Origin: Aulostomus chinensis
Lineage: Eukaryota; Chordata; Actinopteri; Syngnathiformes; Aulostomidae
NCBI GenBank assembly: GCA_037954235.1
Contig: JBBMOA010000001.1
Span: forward strand, 17,162,143 to 17,226,142
Direction: 5' to 3'
Length of the DNA stretch: 64,000 bases
The translations under genes were made by a program, and so were the position numbers. The notes beneath the pieces are model-generated. The model made no database searches, was not told where the DNA came from, and was given only the letters and a program-made list of their open reading frames with translations. Below are positions 19,165 through 29,790 of the stretch, piece by piece. Every line of letters starts with the position of its first letter. The first letter of the stretch is position 1.

Positions 19165-19455
19165 TGCAGCTTTGAACTGAGCAGGTGTTCATCCTCATCT
19201 CAGTAACAGGGGACACTTTATCACACCAGTGGACAAACATCAGCATTCATCACCCAGCAGCTCCTCTGATCAACAGAACAAGCTAAAGTATTCTGAGAAG
19301 GAGGGCATGGATCCCTCTACCTCTCACATGCTAAGCTAGCATGCTACCATTGGAGCTAAGTCCCTGCTAATGAGCAGCAGATGATGGAGGTTGACCTTCA
19401 TGCAGGGTTGGATGAGCGTCACCACTTGAAGCTTCTCTGGTTCAACAAACCCTTG
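19165..19455 (-). repeat. tRNA-Ala duplication module, copy 2
   Basis: Direct copy of 14465-14780, with the tRNA decayed. Confidence 0.88.
19294..19365 (-). pseudogene. tRNA-Ala-AGC: tRNA-Ala(AGC) pseudogene
   Basis: Retains the anticodon arm (GCTTAGCATGTGAG) and T-stem, but the acceptor halves AGGGACT and CTTCTCA no longer pair, the T-loop is ATCCATG and the D-arm reads GCTCCAATGGTAGCAT. Confidence 0.8.
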
Positions 19456-19608
19456 GGACCAAGACAGGAATTGGAACCTGTGCAGGTCCAGACCCATGTT
19501 TAAGTTGGTGGAGACAATTGTTTGAACCAGGGACTGAATGAAAAGACTTGCCCAGACTCCTGCTCGCTCTTCTGAACCGACCCCTCATCTCTGTGTGTAG
19601 ACTGCCAG

Positions 19609-19860
19609 GCTGTCTTACTTTTCAATGGCACAGCAGCAGACAGCAAGAGGGTTGCTATGGTGCAGTTGGTAAAATCCCTATCTATGGTCTGCAGAAATAT
19701 GCTGGGACTTCTTTTATTACGAACCAGAATTCAAAGACTGACCAAGGAAACCACAGCACAGAATTTAGAGATCAAAGAAAGAAATCAAAGACAGAACCTG
19801 AAGATCAGGAAATGGCACAGATCAATGAGATCCATGGACTCATCAGTGAAGGTTTTCTTT
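19609..19860 (+). repeat. 250-bp direct repeat copy 1 (copy 2 at 21768-22020)
   Basis: Begins CAGGCTGTCTTACTTTTCAA and ends GTGAAGGTTTTCTTT; the copy at 21768 is almost identical, with a small insertion of T and A residues in the middle. Contains ATCAAAGAAAGAAATCAAAG. No known family. Confidence 0.92.
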
Positions 19861-19954
19861 CAGGACATTTTCTACCCAGAGTGATAAAAGCAGCCAACAC
19901 CTCCAGCACAGAGAGGAGATACCTGCCACACCTCTCCAGAGACCTGGGACATGA

Positions 19955-20036
19955 TGGCAGTGGTGAAATTTGAACCCACGCCTCCTCAGAGACTGGAGCC
20001 TTAATCCAGCACCTTAGACCGCTGAGCCACACTACC
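19955..20036 (-). tRNA. tRNA-Leu-AAG: tRNA-Leu(AAG), possibly decaying
   Basis: An 82-nt minus-strand type II tRNA with acceptor GGTAGTG/CACTGCC, anticodon loop TTAAGGC on a CTGGA/TCCAG stem and a variable arm around TCTCTGAGGA. The T-stem is GTGGG/TTCAC with two G-U pairs and the A box reads TGGCTCAGCGG instead of TGGCCGAGCGG, so transcription may be weak. It lies in a module shared, inverted, with 29820-30340. Confidence 0.75.
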
Positions 20037-20099
20037 TCACTGAGCAGGTCAGTGAGTTGGTCTGCTAAAGGCATGTTGAACAGGAAGTAACAATGATTT

Positions 20100-20396
20100 C
20101 AAACTTATTCTGAAGGGTGACCCCTTCCCTCCCGTGGTCACAGGAAGTGACGACAGCACCGCTTGAAGAAGCCAGGAAAGAAATGGTAAAAGGACTCAAT
20201 TTAAACAGAGCCTTTCTATCTCAGCATACCATGCTAGCAAACCTCCTTTTGTCTGGTTTGGACAGACAGACAGACAGACAGACTACTTTATTAATCCCTT
20301 TTGGACGTTCCGCGAGGGAAATTGCACTCTCCTCAACATACATTCACAGCACTGTTACCATAGATTAGACTAAAAATAGCAAAGAAGAAAAAACAA

Positions 20397-20400
<4 letters not shown>
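20100..20400. repeat. LINE-tail-like repeat; inverted partner 29830-30130
   Basis: Contains a (GACA)n run and the sequence TACTTTATTAATCCCTTTTG...GAGGGAAATTGCA, a motif typical of the 3' ends of fish non-LTR elements, then runs into (TA)n. Confidence 0.7.
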
Positions 20401-20452
<52 letters not shown>

Positions 20453-20634
20453 CACATACATACATACATATATATATACATACATACATATATATATGCA
20501 TACATATATACATACATATATACATACATACATACATATATGCATATATATATACATACATACATATACATACATACGCATATATATATATACATATATA
20601 TGCATATATATATATACATACATACATATATATA

Positions 20635-20682
<48 letters not shown>

Positions 20683-20690
20683 CGGGTGCC
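20401..20690. repeat. (TA)n / (CATA)n compound microsatellite
   Basis: About 290 bp of alternating TA and CATA/GCATA blocks. The inverted module copy at 29570-29830 carries a similar but differently arranged tract. Pure TA flanks can extrude as cruciforms. Confidence 0.95.
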
Positions 20691-20719
20691 TGTGTGTACC
20701 TGGATGGTTATGTATATAT

Positions 20720-21030
20720 GCATAATGATGATGATATAATATAATAATGATGATGATATAATATAAAACATATAATAGTTATAATAAAATAATAATAGCA
20801 GTAGTAACAAGAATTATATAATAATAATAATAAAAAATAATAAATGCTCATGATAATTATTATGAGCAAACAGACATTATGAACAAACATTGTTCATTAC
20901 AAACATTAATCTCATAAATAAATGCTCATAATAAAAAATAATAAAATAATGATGATGATAATAATAATAATAATAATAAAAACAACAATAATAATAATAA
21001 TTAAAATAATAATAATAATAATAATAATGT
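20720..21030. repeat. (AAT)n / AT-rich microsatellite
   Basis: Dense AATAATAAT and GATGATGAT runs, almost no G or C. It is absent from the inverted copy at 29500, so it was added on this side only. Confidence 0.93.
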
Positions 21031-21560
21031 ACAGTCTCTTTTATTGCACGAGTGTCCGGTTGTTATTGGGGCAAGTTAATGGTGCTCAGCCCTCTCCAAC
21101 AGTCCTTCTGTTGGCCCTCCCCCCTCCAGTGAGGAGTTTAACAGTTTAATGGCTCGGGGGATGAAGGAGTTCTTCAGTCTGGTTGTTGTTTGGTGACTGT
21201 GGATGAACACACAGGAGAAGTTGAGCATGAATCTGTGTTCCTGTTCACTTGAATACATGCAGGAGTGTGAGGTGGAAATACTACTGTTTATTTTTGTTCT
21301 GATTTCAGAACTGTTGACACAACGGTGTCAGATTAAAGCATCTCCACCTTCCAGATGCTGGTCTCCTTCTGGGGTCCTGACTGACCTCCATCTTGTGTTC
21401 TGGATCCACCTGAACCCAGCAGCTCCAGATCCCTTCACTCCTTACAGGGATAGAAAATGGCTGCTGGATGGAAGTCCCCCAACTGTGGCTGTTCTGAAAC
21501 TCTTCTCCTCAGTCACTCCTGAGTTGACACTGAGATGGAAACTCTGAGTATCAGGTTCAG
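21031..21560. repeat. Interspersed fragment and flank, no gene
   Basis: 21031-21230 resembles fish LINE 3' sequence (GAGGAGTTTAACAGTTTAAT, then GGGGATGAAGGAGTTCTTCA). The rest to 21560 is unassigned. Confidence 0.45.
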
Positions 21561-21767
21561 AACAGCTGATCTGAGTTGGTCCAATCAACTGTGAGTGTGT
21601 TCACCTTGAGTGTCACACGTACACAACCACCACAAAATGACATCATCAATGGAGCCCTGATACCACGAGTCACCATGACAACCAAGAACAAAATAACAAG
21701 TTACTTTGAAACAAGACCTTCATATATTTATGATGACATCACCAATATGAGCCTTTTCTCTTTTCCA

Positions 21768-22020
21768 GGCTGTCTTACTTTTCAATGGCACAGCAGCAGA
21801 CAGCAAGAGGGTTGCTATGGTGTAGCTGGTAAAATCCCTATCTATGGTCTGCAGAAATATGCTGGGACTTCTTTTTTATTATTAACCGAAATTCAAAGAC
21901 TGACGAAAGACACCAAAGCACAGAATTTAGACATCAAAGAAAGAAATCAAAGACAGAACCTGAAGATCAGGAAATGGCACAGATCAATTAGATCCATGGA
22001 CTCATCAGTGAAGGTTTTCT
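21768..22020 (+). repeat. 250-bp direct repeat copy 2 (copy 1 at 19609-19860)
   Basis: Same element as 19609. Identity ends at GGTTTTCTTT; flanks are unrelated on both sides, so this is a dispersed or transposed unit rather than a larger duplication. Confidence 0.92.
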
Positions 22021-22025
22021 TTGGT

Positions 22026-22240
22026 TCACGGTCTCTTGTTGTCGTACTGGTGTGATGATGTCAGACCCTTCACATTCAGTTCAAACAGACTCCAAAGTGT
22101 AGCTGTGATGCAGAGGGCAGCAGCCTTGTGCTTGGTACCGTCATGGTTCTCTGCATTGTTAGCAAACTCACCAAAGACCTCCCTGAAAGCAGGATCATTT
22201 TCCCAGAGTGCTTTTTTAACCAAGTACCAATTTGTCCCTC
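22026..22240 (-). CDS. Possible coding exon, unknown product
   Basis: A minus-strand frame of about 70 codons reads in part WYLVKKALWENDPAFREV, FGEFANNAENHDGTKHKAA and LWSLFELNVKGLTSSHQY before a TGA. Its balanced, non-repetitive amino-acid make-up resembles real protein more than the neighbouring frames do. It has no ATG; an upstream TAA lies close to the first residues, so it would have to be a downstream exon. No family recognised and no partner exon found. Confidence 0.25.
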
Positions 22241-23280
22241 TTTAAAAAACAACAAACAAAGATGAGGTCAGACTGAGATGGACGAGATGATATGGATGTG
22301 ATTTATGGCTTTCAAACTCCAAATATTCAATTTTTCTTCAGGGCTTTTGAGAGGTTCTGGGTAATGAATGAAAATTTAAGTTGGACAGAAACGACATGCG
22401 GGGTCACTGTGTGTGTTTACACGTGTGTGTATTTCTTGTTTTATGGTGTTGGAGACCATTTCCATCATCAACACTGATCAGGAGTCCTCGTCCTCATGGG
22501 GACCAAAGACTGGCCCTGATGCAGCGCAATGCAGTTTGTGAGTTCTTGCATGAATTTCAGAGTGAAGGTCTGGATTGAGTTTAGTTTCAAATAAAGATTA
22601 AGATTCAGTTGGTTAAGATTAAGATTAAGATTAAGGTTAGGCTGCACATAGAATGAAGTTGATCGAATGTTCTCATAAGAATAGCTGGGCACACTTGAGT
22701 GTGTTTAAATGCAGACTTCCTCTTGTGACAACTGATGTCATTGGAAACCATCTTGAGGACATTTGGAGAAAGTTCAATCTTTTAGCTGCAGGTACAGTGA
22801 CTTACAACACTGCAACAACAACAAAAAAACACCCCTCCAAAAACACTCTTGTCCAACATTTGTGCCCAAATTTTCTCCTCATGAGGCACCAAATCAGGTC
22901 AAGTCAGTTTTATTTGTTTAGAACCAAATCACTACAAAAACAGCCATTAAGTTGATCTGGTTGGCACTGGTATTTGTTCTTGCTGCAGCTCAGGAGTGAT
23001 TCAGGAGAAGAGTTTCAGAACAGCCAAAGTTGGGGACTGGAATTCTAAAATGTCCCCTGGAACCAAACAACCTTGGGAGGTAAAACCTGCAATCATAGCC
23101 ACTCAGATGCAGCAGCAGAAGAAGCTGTCATCCACCCTGACAGTCAGAGCATCAAGTCAAGAAAACATCACCATCTTGTAGTTCCAAACCTTCACCTGTC
23201 AGATTCAGCTACTTCTTATTGTGGGACTTTAAATTTGAACACAATGGAATTTGGACAAGGAGTTTTCCTTCAAGTCCAAA
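22241..23280. other. Intergenic with L2-tail fragment, no gene
   Basis: 22690-22890 is related to 15950-16050 and 18060-18150, and 22895-22935 carries the GTCAAGTCAGTTTTATTTG tail motif. 22590-22640 is a short GATTAAGATTAAG repeat. The rest is unassigned. Confidence 0.45.
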
Positions 23281-23855
23281 CATCATCGTCCAGCCTCCAA
23301 CCAGAGGTCCATCAGTTAACATGGAGCCACAGGTGGAGTCTGGATTCTTTTCTAGAATGAGACAGCAATGACAGTCCTGCCAAGTGACATCACTGACATG
23401 ACAGGATGACTTCAGTCACGTGACAGGATGACTTCAGTCACATGACTGGATGACTTCAGTCACGTGACTGGATGACAGTGTAGATGCCAATGTAGAGGTT
23501 GGGGAAATAGTCTCTGAGAATCCAGCTTGAAGCCACTCCCTCCTTGTTCTTCAAAAACCCAAACAGAGACCGTCAGTCTCCGTCCAATCCTGTACTTGGT
23601 TCAATGTTGCTGTTCCATTTTGCAGCAGTAGGTGTCCCTGTTATACCAGGTTCAGTTCAAGAGTCCCAACTCCAGCTCATGTTGGTGACCTCAGTGGCAG
23701 GTAAAATGGCGCTTCAGTGGATCATGTGATCAACTCATGTGTGTCCTCACTGCTCCACAGGTCTGTCAAATGTTCTGTAAAATAGTTGGACCCAGCAGAG
23801 CTGCTAGATTAGGAGTTGATGGAGTCGTTGCAGATACCAGGGTCCAGTTCCATCC
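23280..23855 (+). repeat. Duplicated module with 22-bp E-box minisatellite (copy 2)
   Basis: Direct copy of 5800-5925 plus minisatellite (23396-23475), continued by DNA that is the inverted partner of 10563-10980. Confidence 0.88.
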
Positions 23856-23859
23856 TCAC

Positions 23860-24080
23860 TACCCCTGGTGACCATGTCAAAGTGTCCTTGAGTAAGATAC
23901 TGAACCCCTAAATACTTCTGATGAGTAGGTTGGCTCCTTGCATTGCAGCCTTCAGCATCAGTGTGTGAGTGTGTGTGAATGAGAGGACATTGTTCAGCTC
24001 CTTGAGTGCTGCTGAGGTAGAAAGGCTCTGTACAAACTGAGTCCTTTTACCATTTCTTTCCTGCTTCTAGCGGTGCTGTT
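23860..24080 (+). repeat. Interspersed repeat (ends in TTTACCATT-type tail)
   Basis: Contains GTCCTTGAGTAAGATACTGA, GTGTGTGAATGAGAG, a GTACAAACTGAGTCC block and TTTTACCATTTCTTT, typical of a common fish interspersed repeat. A remnant accompanies the Leu modules at 20190 and 30005. Confidence 0.55.
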
Positions 24081-24196
24081 GTCACTTCCTGTGACCGTGG
24101 AGGGAAGGAGTCCCCCATCAGAATAAGTTTTATATCATGATGTTACTTCCTCTTCAACACGCCTTTAGCAGACCAACTCAGAGAACAGCTCAGTGA

Positions 24197-24278
24197 GGTA
24201 GTGTGGCCGAGTGGTCTCAGGCGCTGGATTTAGGCTCCAGTCTCTGAGGAGGTGTGGGTTCAAATCCCACCACTGCCA
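24197..24278 (+). tRNA. tRNA-Leu-TAG: tRNA-Leu(TAG)
   Basis: An 82-nt type II tRNA with acceptor GGTAGTG/CACTGCC (one G-U), A box TGGCCGAGTGG, anticodon loop TTTAGGC on CTGGA/TCCAG, variable arm TCTCTGAGGAGG, and T-arm GTGGG-TTCAAAT-CCCAC. All stems are intact. No TTTT within about 60 nt downstream. It shares its module with Leu-AAG at 30196, so the two isoacceptors diverged at one anticodon base within duplicated DNA. Confidence 0.9.
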
Positions 24279-24771
24279 TCATGTCCCAAGTCACTGGAGA
24301 GGTGTGGCAGGTTTCTCATAGCCTTTCCTCTCTCTTCTACTGGTATCTTCAAACCTGTGACCGAAAGAAGAACCCTCTCCTGAGTCCACAGACCTGAGCA
24401 TCACTGCTCTGACTACCAGGTTACCTCCTGGTTGTCATGGTGAGGTAGTCAGTTGTTCATTTTGTTTTATGACAGAGGCCTCATTGTGAATTAAATAATC
24501 CCATTTCTTTACTTGACGTTTCACGCTGTTTCGATTGAAAAAGACCAGTTCCTGGAGAAGATCTTCCAGGGGTCCAGGTTAAAGCGGTGCCCCAGCTGGC
24601 ACCAGGCGCTGACCCAGGTCCTGCATGGGAGGCCTGCAGCAACCAGGGCCCCAGTCACCAAGAGTATAAAGGCTGGTCATTGTGGCAGTGGGAGGAGTCA
24701 AAATGAAGACAGACCAATGTGAGCAGGACGTTCCTAGAGAAGTCATCCATCCACTTTCTATTCTTATCCTT
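24279..24771. other. Intergenic; Leu-module flank
   Basis: 24365-24540 matches 30610-30790 directly. The remainder to 24771 is unassigned. Confidence 0.5.
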
Positions 24772-25165
24772 TAAGGGTCACGGGGGGGGGGGGGGGGGCG
24801 ATCCCAGGTGACATTGTTCAAGAGGCAGGGTTCACCCTGGACAGGTCACCAGTCCATCAGGAGAAATGAGGTGGTCGGTATCATGCAACCTAAACTAAAA
24901 CATTAGCCGGATCAAATTCAGATTAAAGCAAGTGTCTCCAGATCAAAGTCAGAATTCCTGATGATGTCATCAGGGCTTTGACAGTAGCTAGAATTCTGTC
25001 TTTGATCTCAGGAGGACATGAAAGAAACCCAATTGAGGAAAGTAGAGGAGAACATTCAGCTTCATTAGAAACACTTGAACTGTTGAACAGTAGAATTTGT
25101 TTGAAACAGTTTACAACACTGAGTGACAGGATTGAAGAGGGAAGAGTTTTCTACTTTAAATTTAA
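24772..25165. repeat. SINE fragment plus foldback family R copy 3
   Basis: 24772-24865 is a truncated SINE-like fragment with a G-run; 24941-25007 is a foldback copy; 25008-25165 is the same flank as at 16435-16600. 24778-25020 is also the inverted partner of 2748-2995. Confidence 0.8.
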
Positions 25166-25289
25166 TTCTATCAAGTCAAGTCAATTTTATTTATTTTGTG
25201 CCAAATCCCAACAGAAGTTATCTCATGACACTTTACAAGTTTATCTAATGAGACAGGTACCCTGGAAGGTATCACGTTGGCCCCCAGCA

Positions 25290-25895
25290 CCACCCTAAGG
25301 AACCTAGGAGTTCTCTTTGATCAGGATCTGTCCTTTCATGCCCACATTCAGCAAATTTCTAGGACTGCTTTCTTTCATTTGTGAAACATTGCTGAGATCA
25401 GACACATCCTGTCTCAAAAAGATGCAGAAAAACTTGTCCATGCCTTTGTCACTTCCAGGCTGGATTACTGCAATTCCCTCCTATCAGGCTGCACCAGTAG
25501 GTCCCTCAAGACTCTCCAGCTGGTCCAGAACGCTGCTGCCTGACTAGAACTAGTAGAAGAGACCATGTCTCTCCTGTACTGGCCTCTCTGCATGGCTCCC
25601 TGTCAAATTTAGAAGAGAATTCAAAATTCTCCTTCTACCATCAAAGTCCTTAACAGTCAGGCTCCTTCATACCTGACAGAGCTCCTAGTCCCCTATTATC
25701 CAGCTAGAACCCTTCACTCCCAGGATGCAGGGTTACTGGTGGTTCCTAGAGTTCTAACAGTAGACTGGGAGCCAGAGCCTTCAGCTATCAGGCTCCCCTC
25801 CTGTGGAACCGTCTCAGTTTCAGTCCAGGATGCAGACACCCTCTTGACCTATAAGAGCAGACGAAAGACCTTCCTTTTTGATCAGGCTTATAGTT
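25290..25895 (+). pseudogene. L2-type LINE ORF2 C-terminal fragment
   Basis: Successive frames give LRNLGVLFDQDLSFHAHI, AEKLVHAFVTSRLDYCNSLL, LQLVQNAAA, APSYLTELLVPYYPARTL and KTFLFDQAYS, the ordered signature blocks that follow the RT core in L2-type LINEs. Several stops and frame breaks interrupt it. About 200 codons remain and the RT core upstream is missing. Confidence 0.9.
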
Positions 25896-26515
25896 GGGCT
25901 GCTTAGGCTGGCCCTTAGATATGCTGCTATAGGCTTAGGCTGCTGGGGGATTTCCCATGGTGCACTGGGCTTCTCTCTCCTCCTTTCTGTCCTCCTATAT
26001 GTGTCATACATAAATCATACTCATATGTATTACTAACTCGTCTCCTTCTCCAGAGCCTTCAGGCTCCCCTCATCCCAGATGTGGGTGCTGCTGGAGGAGG
26101 CTGCAGACCTGAAGAGGCTCAAAGTGCCACCCGTAGCTCCACCTGCTCACCGTCTGTCCATCAGTCTCTTCACTAATCTCTCTCTTTATCTCTGTCCCTC
26201 TCTTTCCTTCTGCATATCTGTCTTCCTCCATTATCTGTCTTTGTCTCTGCCCCGCTCTCCTGCTCTCTTTCCCTCCAACCGGTCAAAGCAGAAGGCCGTC
26301 CCCACTGATCCTGGATCTGCTCGATGTTCCTGTCTGTTAAAAGGAAGGTTTTCATCACCACTGTTGCAGGATGTGCTGCTGATGGAGAATTGTTGGGTGG
26401 AGGTTCATTGAAGGAGTTTGGTTCTAGACCTGCTCTACTAGTAAAGAGTCATGAGAGAACTTTGTTGTGATTTGGTTCAATAGAAATAAAACTGACTTGA
26501 CCAGTGTCATTTGTG
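25896..26515 (+). mobile_element. L2-type LINE 3' UTR and tail
   Basis: Follows the ORF2 fragment in order: a pyrimidine-rich stretch (about 26160-26280), AGAATTGTTGGGTGGAGGTT, CTGCTCTACTAGTAAAGAG, ATGAGAGAACTTTGTTGTGA and a terminal AAATAAAACTGACTTGA. This places the loose tails at 14358, 18125 and 22895 in the same family. Confidence 0.7.
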
Positions 26516-26676
26516 GTCTTTTGTTAATTGCATGCCACATGAAATTATTGTTGGTCAGTTTTCTAGCGACTGTCTCACAGTGGCAAGACAAGAACACTTC
26601 TACTTTTAATGTTGACAGTTTGTTCAACACTAAACTTCATCCAGTACCATGTTGTCAAACACTGGAACCTCCACAG

Positions 26677-26749
26677 CACCTGAACAGGGACTTGAACCCT
26701 GGACCCTCACATTAAAAGTCTGATGCTCTACCATCTGAGCTACTCAGGT
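26677..26749 (-). pseudogene. tRNA-Lys-TTT: tRNA-Lys(TTT) pseudogene
   Basis: A 73-nt minus-strand copy with a complementary acceptor (ACCTGAG/TTCAGGT) and perfect T-stem CAGGG/CCCTG, but the anticodon stem TCAGA/TGTGA has a G-G mismatch. Both acceptor strands were altered together compared with the usual GCCCGGA/TTCGGGC and still pair. Confidence 0.7.
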
Positions 26750-26992
26750 TCTTTCTACAGCATTGAGACAGGAAAAGAAACACCTGTGAAGGTCAAACTG
26801 ATGCTTTCTTGACTTGTTCAGTCCTCCATGTTAAAGTCCACCATGCTTTTGACTGGCTCTGATTCTCTGTGGCAAAATCCAACAAGAGGCTCCAAAAATG
26901 TCCTGAATGTCGTAAGAATGCACAGGACAAGATGTTAGTTTCCTTCATGTCTGCAGTTCCTCCACTGGAAAGTAAAGTCAATGCTGCTCCTC

Positions 26993-27065
26993 TGCTGAAA
27001 CCTGGGATCGGACCAGGGACCTTTAGATCTTCAGTCTAACGCTCTCCCAACTGAGCTGGTTCAGT
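26993..27065 (-). pseudogene. tRNA-Phe-GAA: tRNA-Phe(GAA) pseudogene, copy 2
   Basis: Same acceptor mismatches and T-loop TCCGATC as the copy at 1819; it keeps the canonical G after GAGC where copy 1 has C. Anticodon arm intact. Confidence 0.75.
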
Positions 27066-27150
27066 TCTGAGTGAGGGCCCTGCTTCTGTCATTTATAATC
27101 TCTTCCACTCTCACTAGAACTTTGAGAGGATTGGAGCTTCTGAAGTCCTG

Positions 27151-27670
27151 AAACAAATCAAACCAGGGACTTTGAACTACACAGTGAAGGAGTTGATCAT
27201 CAAGGTTGATGGCAGCTTATTAAGCTTATTAAGTTAAGTTAAGCTTTGATCAAATATAAGAAATGTAAATGAATTCAACATTGATTGCATTTCTCTCCTT
27301 TCTTTGGTGCCCTCAGACTTTCTGAGAACTGTAGGAGGAACTGCTCTCTGCTCTCTGTTTGTTCTGCTCAATGGAGGAAGGAATGGAGCTCTAAGTTTTC
27401 CAGTTCCTACATCAGTGAATGGACTTTCTGTGCTGCAAGGAACCAAAGCTACTAAGGAGGATTACAGAGTTTGTCCTTGCTGGAGTCAGTGACTTAATAG
27501 AGTCTAACAAAGGGTTGAACCTGAATGAGACAGTCACCCTTCAACATGGGGCCATGGCAGAGTGAACCAAGAACACTACAATGGGGGTGAGAGTGGAGCC
27601 ATGATGGATTCACAGTTCATCACCTCCACCATCATGTGGACCACCTGATCACCTCTCCCTCAACCTCTAA
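27151..27670. other. Intergenic, no gene recognised
   Basis: 27148-27205 is the inverted partner of 19110-19170. Remaining sequence shows only short, unrecognised frames. Confidence 0.4.
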
Positions 27671-27678
27671 ATAACTCA

Positions 27679-27750
27679 TTCCCTGACCGGGAATCAAACC
27701 CGGGCCGCGGTGGTGAGAGCGCCGAATCCTAGCCACTAGACCATCAGGGA
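27679..27750 (-). tRNA. tRNA-Glu-CTC: tRNA-Glu(CTC)
   Basis: A 72-nt minus-strand cloverleaf: acceptor TCCCTGA/TCAGGGA pairs perfectly, D-arm GGTCTAGTGGCTAGGA, anticodon loop around CGCTCTCACC, T-stem CCGGG/CCCGG. The T-loop is TTTGATT, so the invariant C56 of the B box (GGTTCGA) is T, which could weaken TFIIIC binding and D-T loop pairing. Otherwise it matches vertebrate Glu-CTC. It is the only Glu gene and has no duplicated module. No TTTT downstream. Confidence 0.87.
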
Positions 27751-27779
27751 CCACACTGAGCGCTCAAACAACAGAGACT

Positions 27780-28815
27780 ATACACAATGACTCAAGAACA
27801 CAGGACTCTGTTGTCTCAGCTTGAGATGCAGAGGGTCCACCAAGACCACCACACACCTCAGCCCCCTAAAGACAGTCCACCCCCAGGATCAGCTTCTATC
27901 ACTCAGTGGTCCAGAACCATTATGAAGCCTGATCAGGAATGTGAGCAAAGCTCTTGGAACAGGCCTGCTGCCACCACAACTAAGATCCTGCAGGTCACTA
28001 GAAACTCCAGTGTCCAGCTGACAAGTGGACTTTCCTCTGATCTGTGGTGGTGCTGAGTTTATCAAACATCTCCAACAAGAAGATGAAGGAGGCCATCAAC
28101 TCCTCCAAGCTCAACATCTATACTGGCTTTACTGGGAGATCAGGAGGTCAAAGCAGATCTTCCCCCTCCACCTCAGATGGTTTCTACTCACAGAGATGAG
28201 GGACCAGTTCAAACCAGCTACCTGGAGCTCCCTTAAGCCATTGTCCCCCTCAGCTAACATCTGGATCTGGACCTGCACCGGTGCTGACTTGTGTCTTGAG
28301 TCCCCAGAGTTTGTTGAACCAGAGAAGCTTCAACTGGTGGTGGTCGTACAACCAAGCGTGAAGGTGAGCCTGCATTGTCTGATCTGGAGCTAATAGGAAT
28401 TAGCAAGTTAGCAACTGTTCTAGAGTTGCTGCTGAGTTGAATTAGAATTTATTTGTTGAAAGGTTCCAGTTTCTATGAGGTCAGGGAAGATTGGTGTGGA
28501 TTCTAAAGGTCCCTGGTTGGATTCCCACCTCTCACAGAGGACCTGATGCTTCACGTGAGCTGTGGGATTGGTCTTTACTGCTGAGACAGAAAGAATCCTC
28601 CCACATTGGCTTCTTTTAACTGTCAACATTGGTTTGGCTCATTGGAACATTTTTAAACCCTCGTTGCTCAGATTTTACATTAATTTGATCATGACTTGAG
28701 ACAAATGTTCTGTTTATGAATTAAATAATCACTTGAGTTATGAATTTAGTGAGTCAACCAGACTTGGTCCATGACAAAAGTTAGTCTGGTTATTATTCAG
28801 TTTCCTTCCAGTTGG
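27780..28815. other. Intergenic, no gene recognised
   Basis: 28310-28400 is an inverted fragment of the tRNA-Ala module. 28505-28540 (AAAGGTCCCTGGTTGGATTCC) looks like the 3' half of a tRNA-Phe but has no 5' half. The rest is unassigned. Confidence 0.45.
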
Positions 28816-28816
<1 letters not shown>

Positions 28817-28857
<41 letters not shown>

Positions 28858-28865
28858 CACACACA
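28817..28865. repeat. (CA)n microsatellite
   Basis: About 24 CA units with a single CG interruption; counterpart of 13663-13724. Confidence 0.97.
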
Positions 28866-28869
28866 CTCA

Positions 28870-29470
28870 CACATTTTGTGAACCAACTCAGGAGTCATCA
28901 GGTGTTTTACTCAGAGGGATTCATTCATGATAAATGAGCATGGAGGAGACCCAGTAATCATCAACACAAGCGTCACATGAGCAGGTCACCACCCACTTTT
29001 ATTGATTGGTTCTTGTAAGAATCACTCCTAACGCCATCAGGAGGTCATTTTTTGTCCTGCCCTGTCTCAACTGTTGGAGCACAACTACAGCCTGAACTCT
29101 GTCACTACCTTATCCCTCCCTAACATCCTCATACAGACCCACTATCTGGACTAGCCTGACCCCCCTGACCCTCATCAGTCACTCGTAGTGCCTCACACTG
29201 GAGGGAATAGGAGCGTCTGTGAGCTCTGACTGTTGGGATGCACATCCATGTGATGAAGAGCTGTTTTAAACAGGGAATCAGTTGACCTCTTGACCTGTGT
29301 GGGCAGGTACAGAGGGACGATTCCATCATGAACAATAATATTACTAAACAAATGGGTCTTTAGCTTCTTTCTGAAGGCGTCCCCAGCGTCCTCATGTCCA
29401 GTGGGAGAGCGTTCCAGAGTCTAGGAGCTGCAACCTGGAAGGTTCACTCTCCTTCACTGAGGCATTGTTA
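28870..29470 (-). repeat. Duplicated module with LINE C-terminal fragment (copy 2)
   Basis: Inverted partner of 13000-13660, including the LINE C-terminal remnant near 29330-29440. Confidence 0.88.
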
Positions 29471-29569
29471 TAATAACAATTAAGAACAATTAATATTATG
29501 ATTATTCCTGTCACTATGCAAATATACATAACCATCCAGGTACACACAGGCACAGGCACGTGTATATAT

Positions 29570-29586
29570 GCATATATATATATATA

Positions 29587-29620
<34 letters not shown>

Positions 29621-29759
29621 TATATATATATATATATATATGCATATATATATATGCATATATATATATATATATGCATATGTATGCATATATATGCACA
29701 TATATATGCGCATATATATGCATATATATAGATATATAGATATAGATATATATATGCGC

Positions 29760-29790
<31 letters not shown>

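Larger units (their letters stand above)
26516..27150 (-). repeat. tRNA-Phe/tRNA-Lys duplication module, copy 2
   Basis: Reverse complement of 1733-2368. It joins the end of an L2 tail directly on its left side. Confidence 0.9.

Noticed and set aside
20333..20810. Tyr/Ile-rich frames at 20333-20810 and 29392-29885
   Set aside because: Direct translation of (TA)n/(CATA)n tracts.
28505..28540. tRNA-Phe-like 3' half
   Set aside because: Only the variable and T-arm region matches; there is no D-arm, anticodon or acceptor 5' strand.
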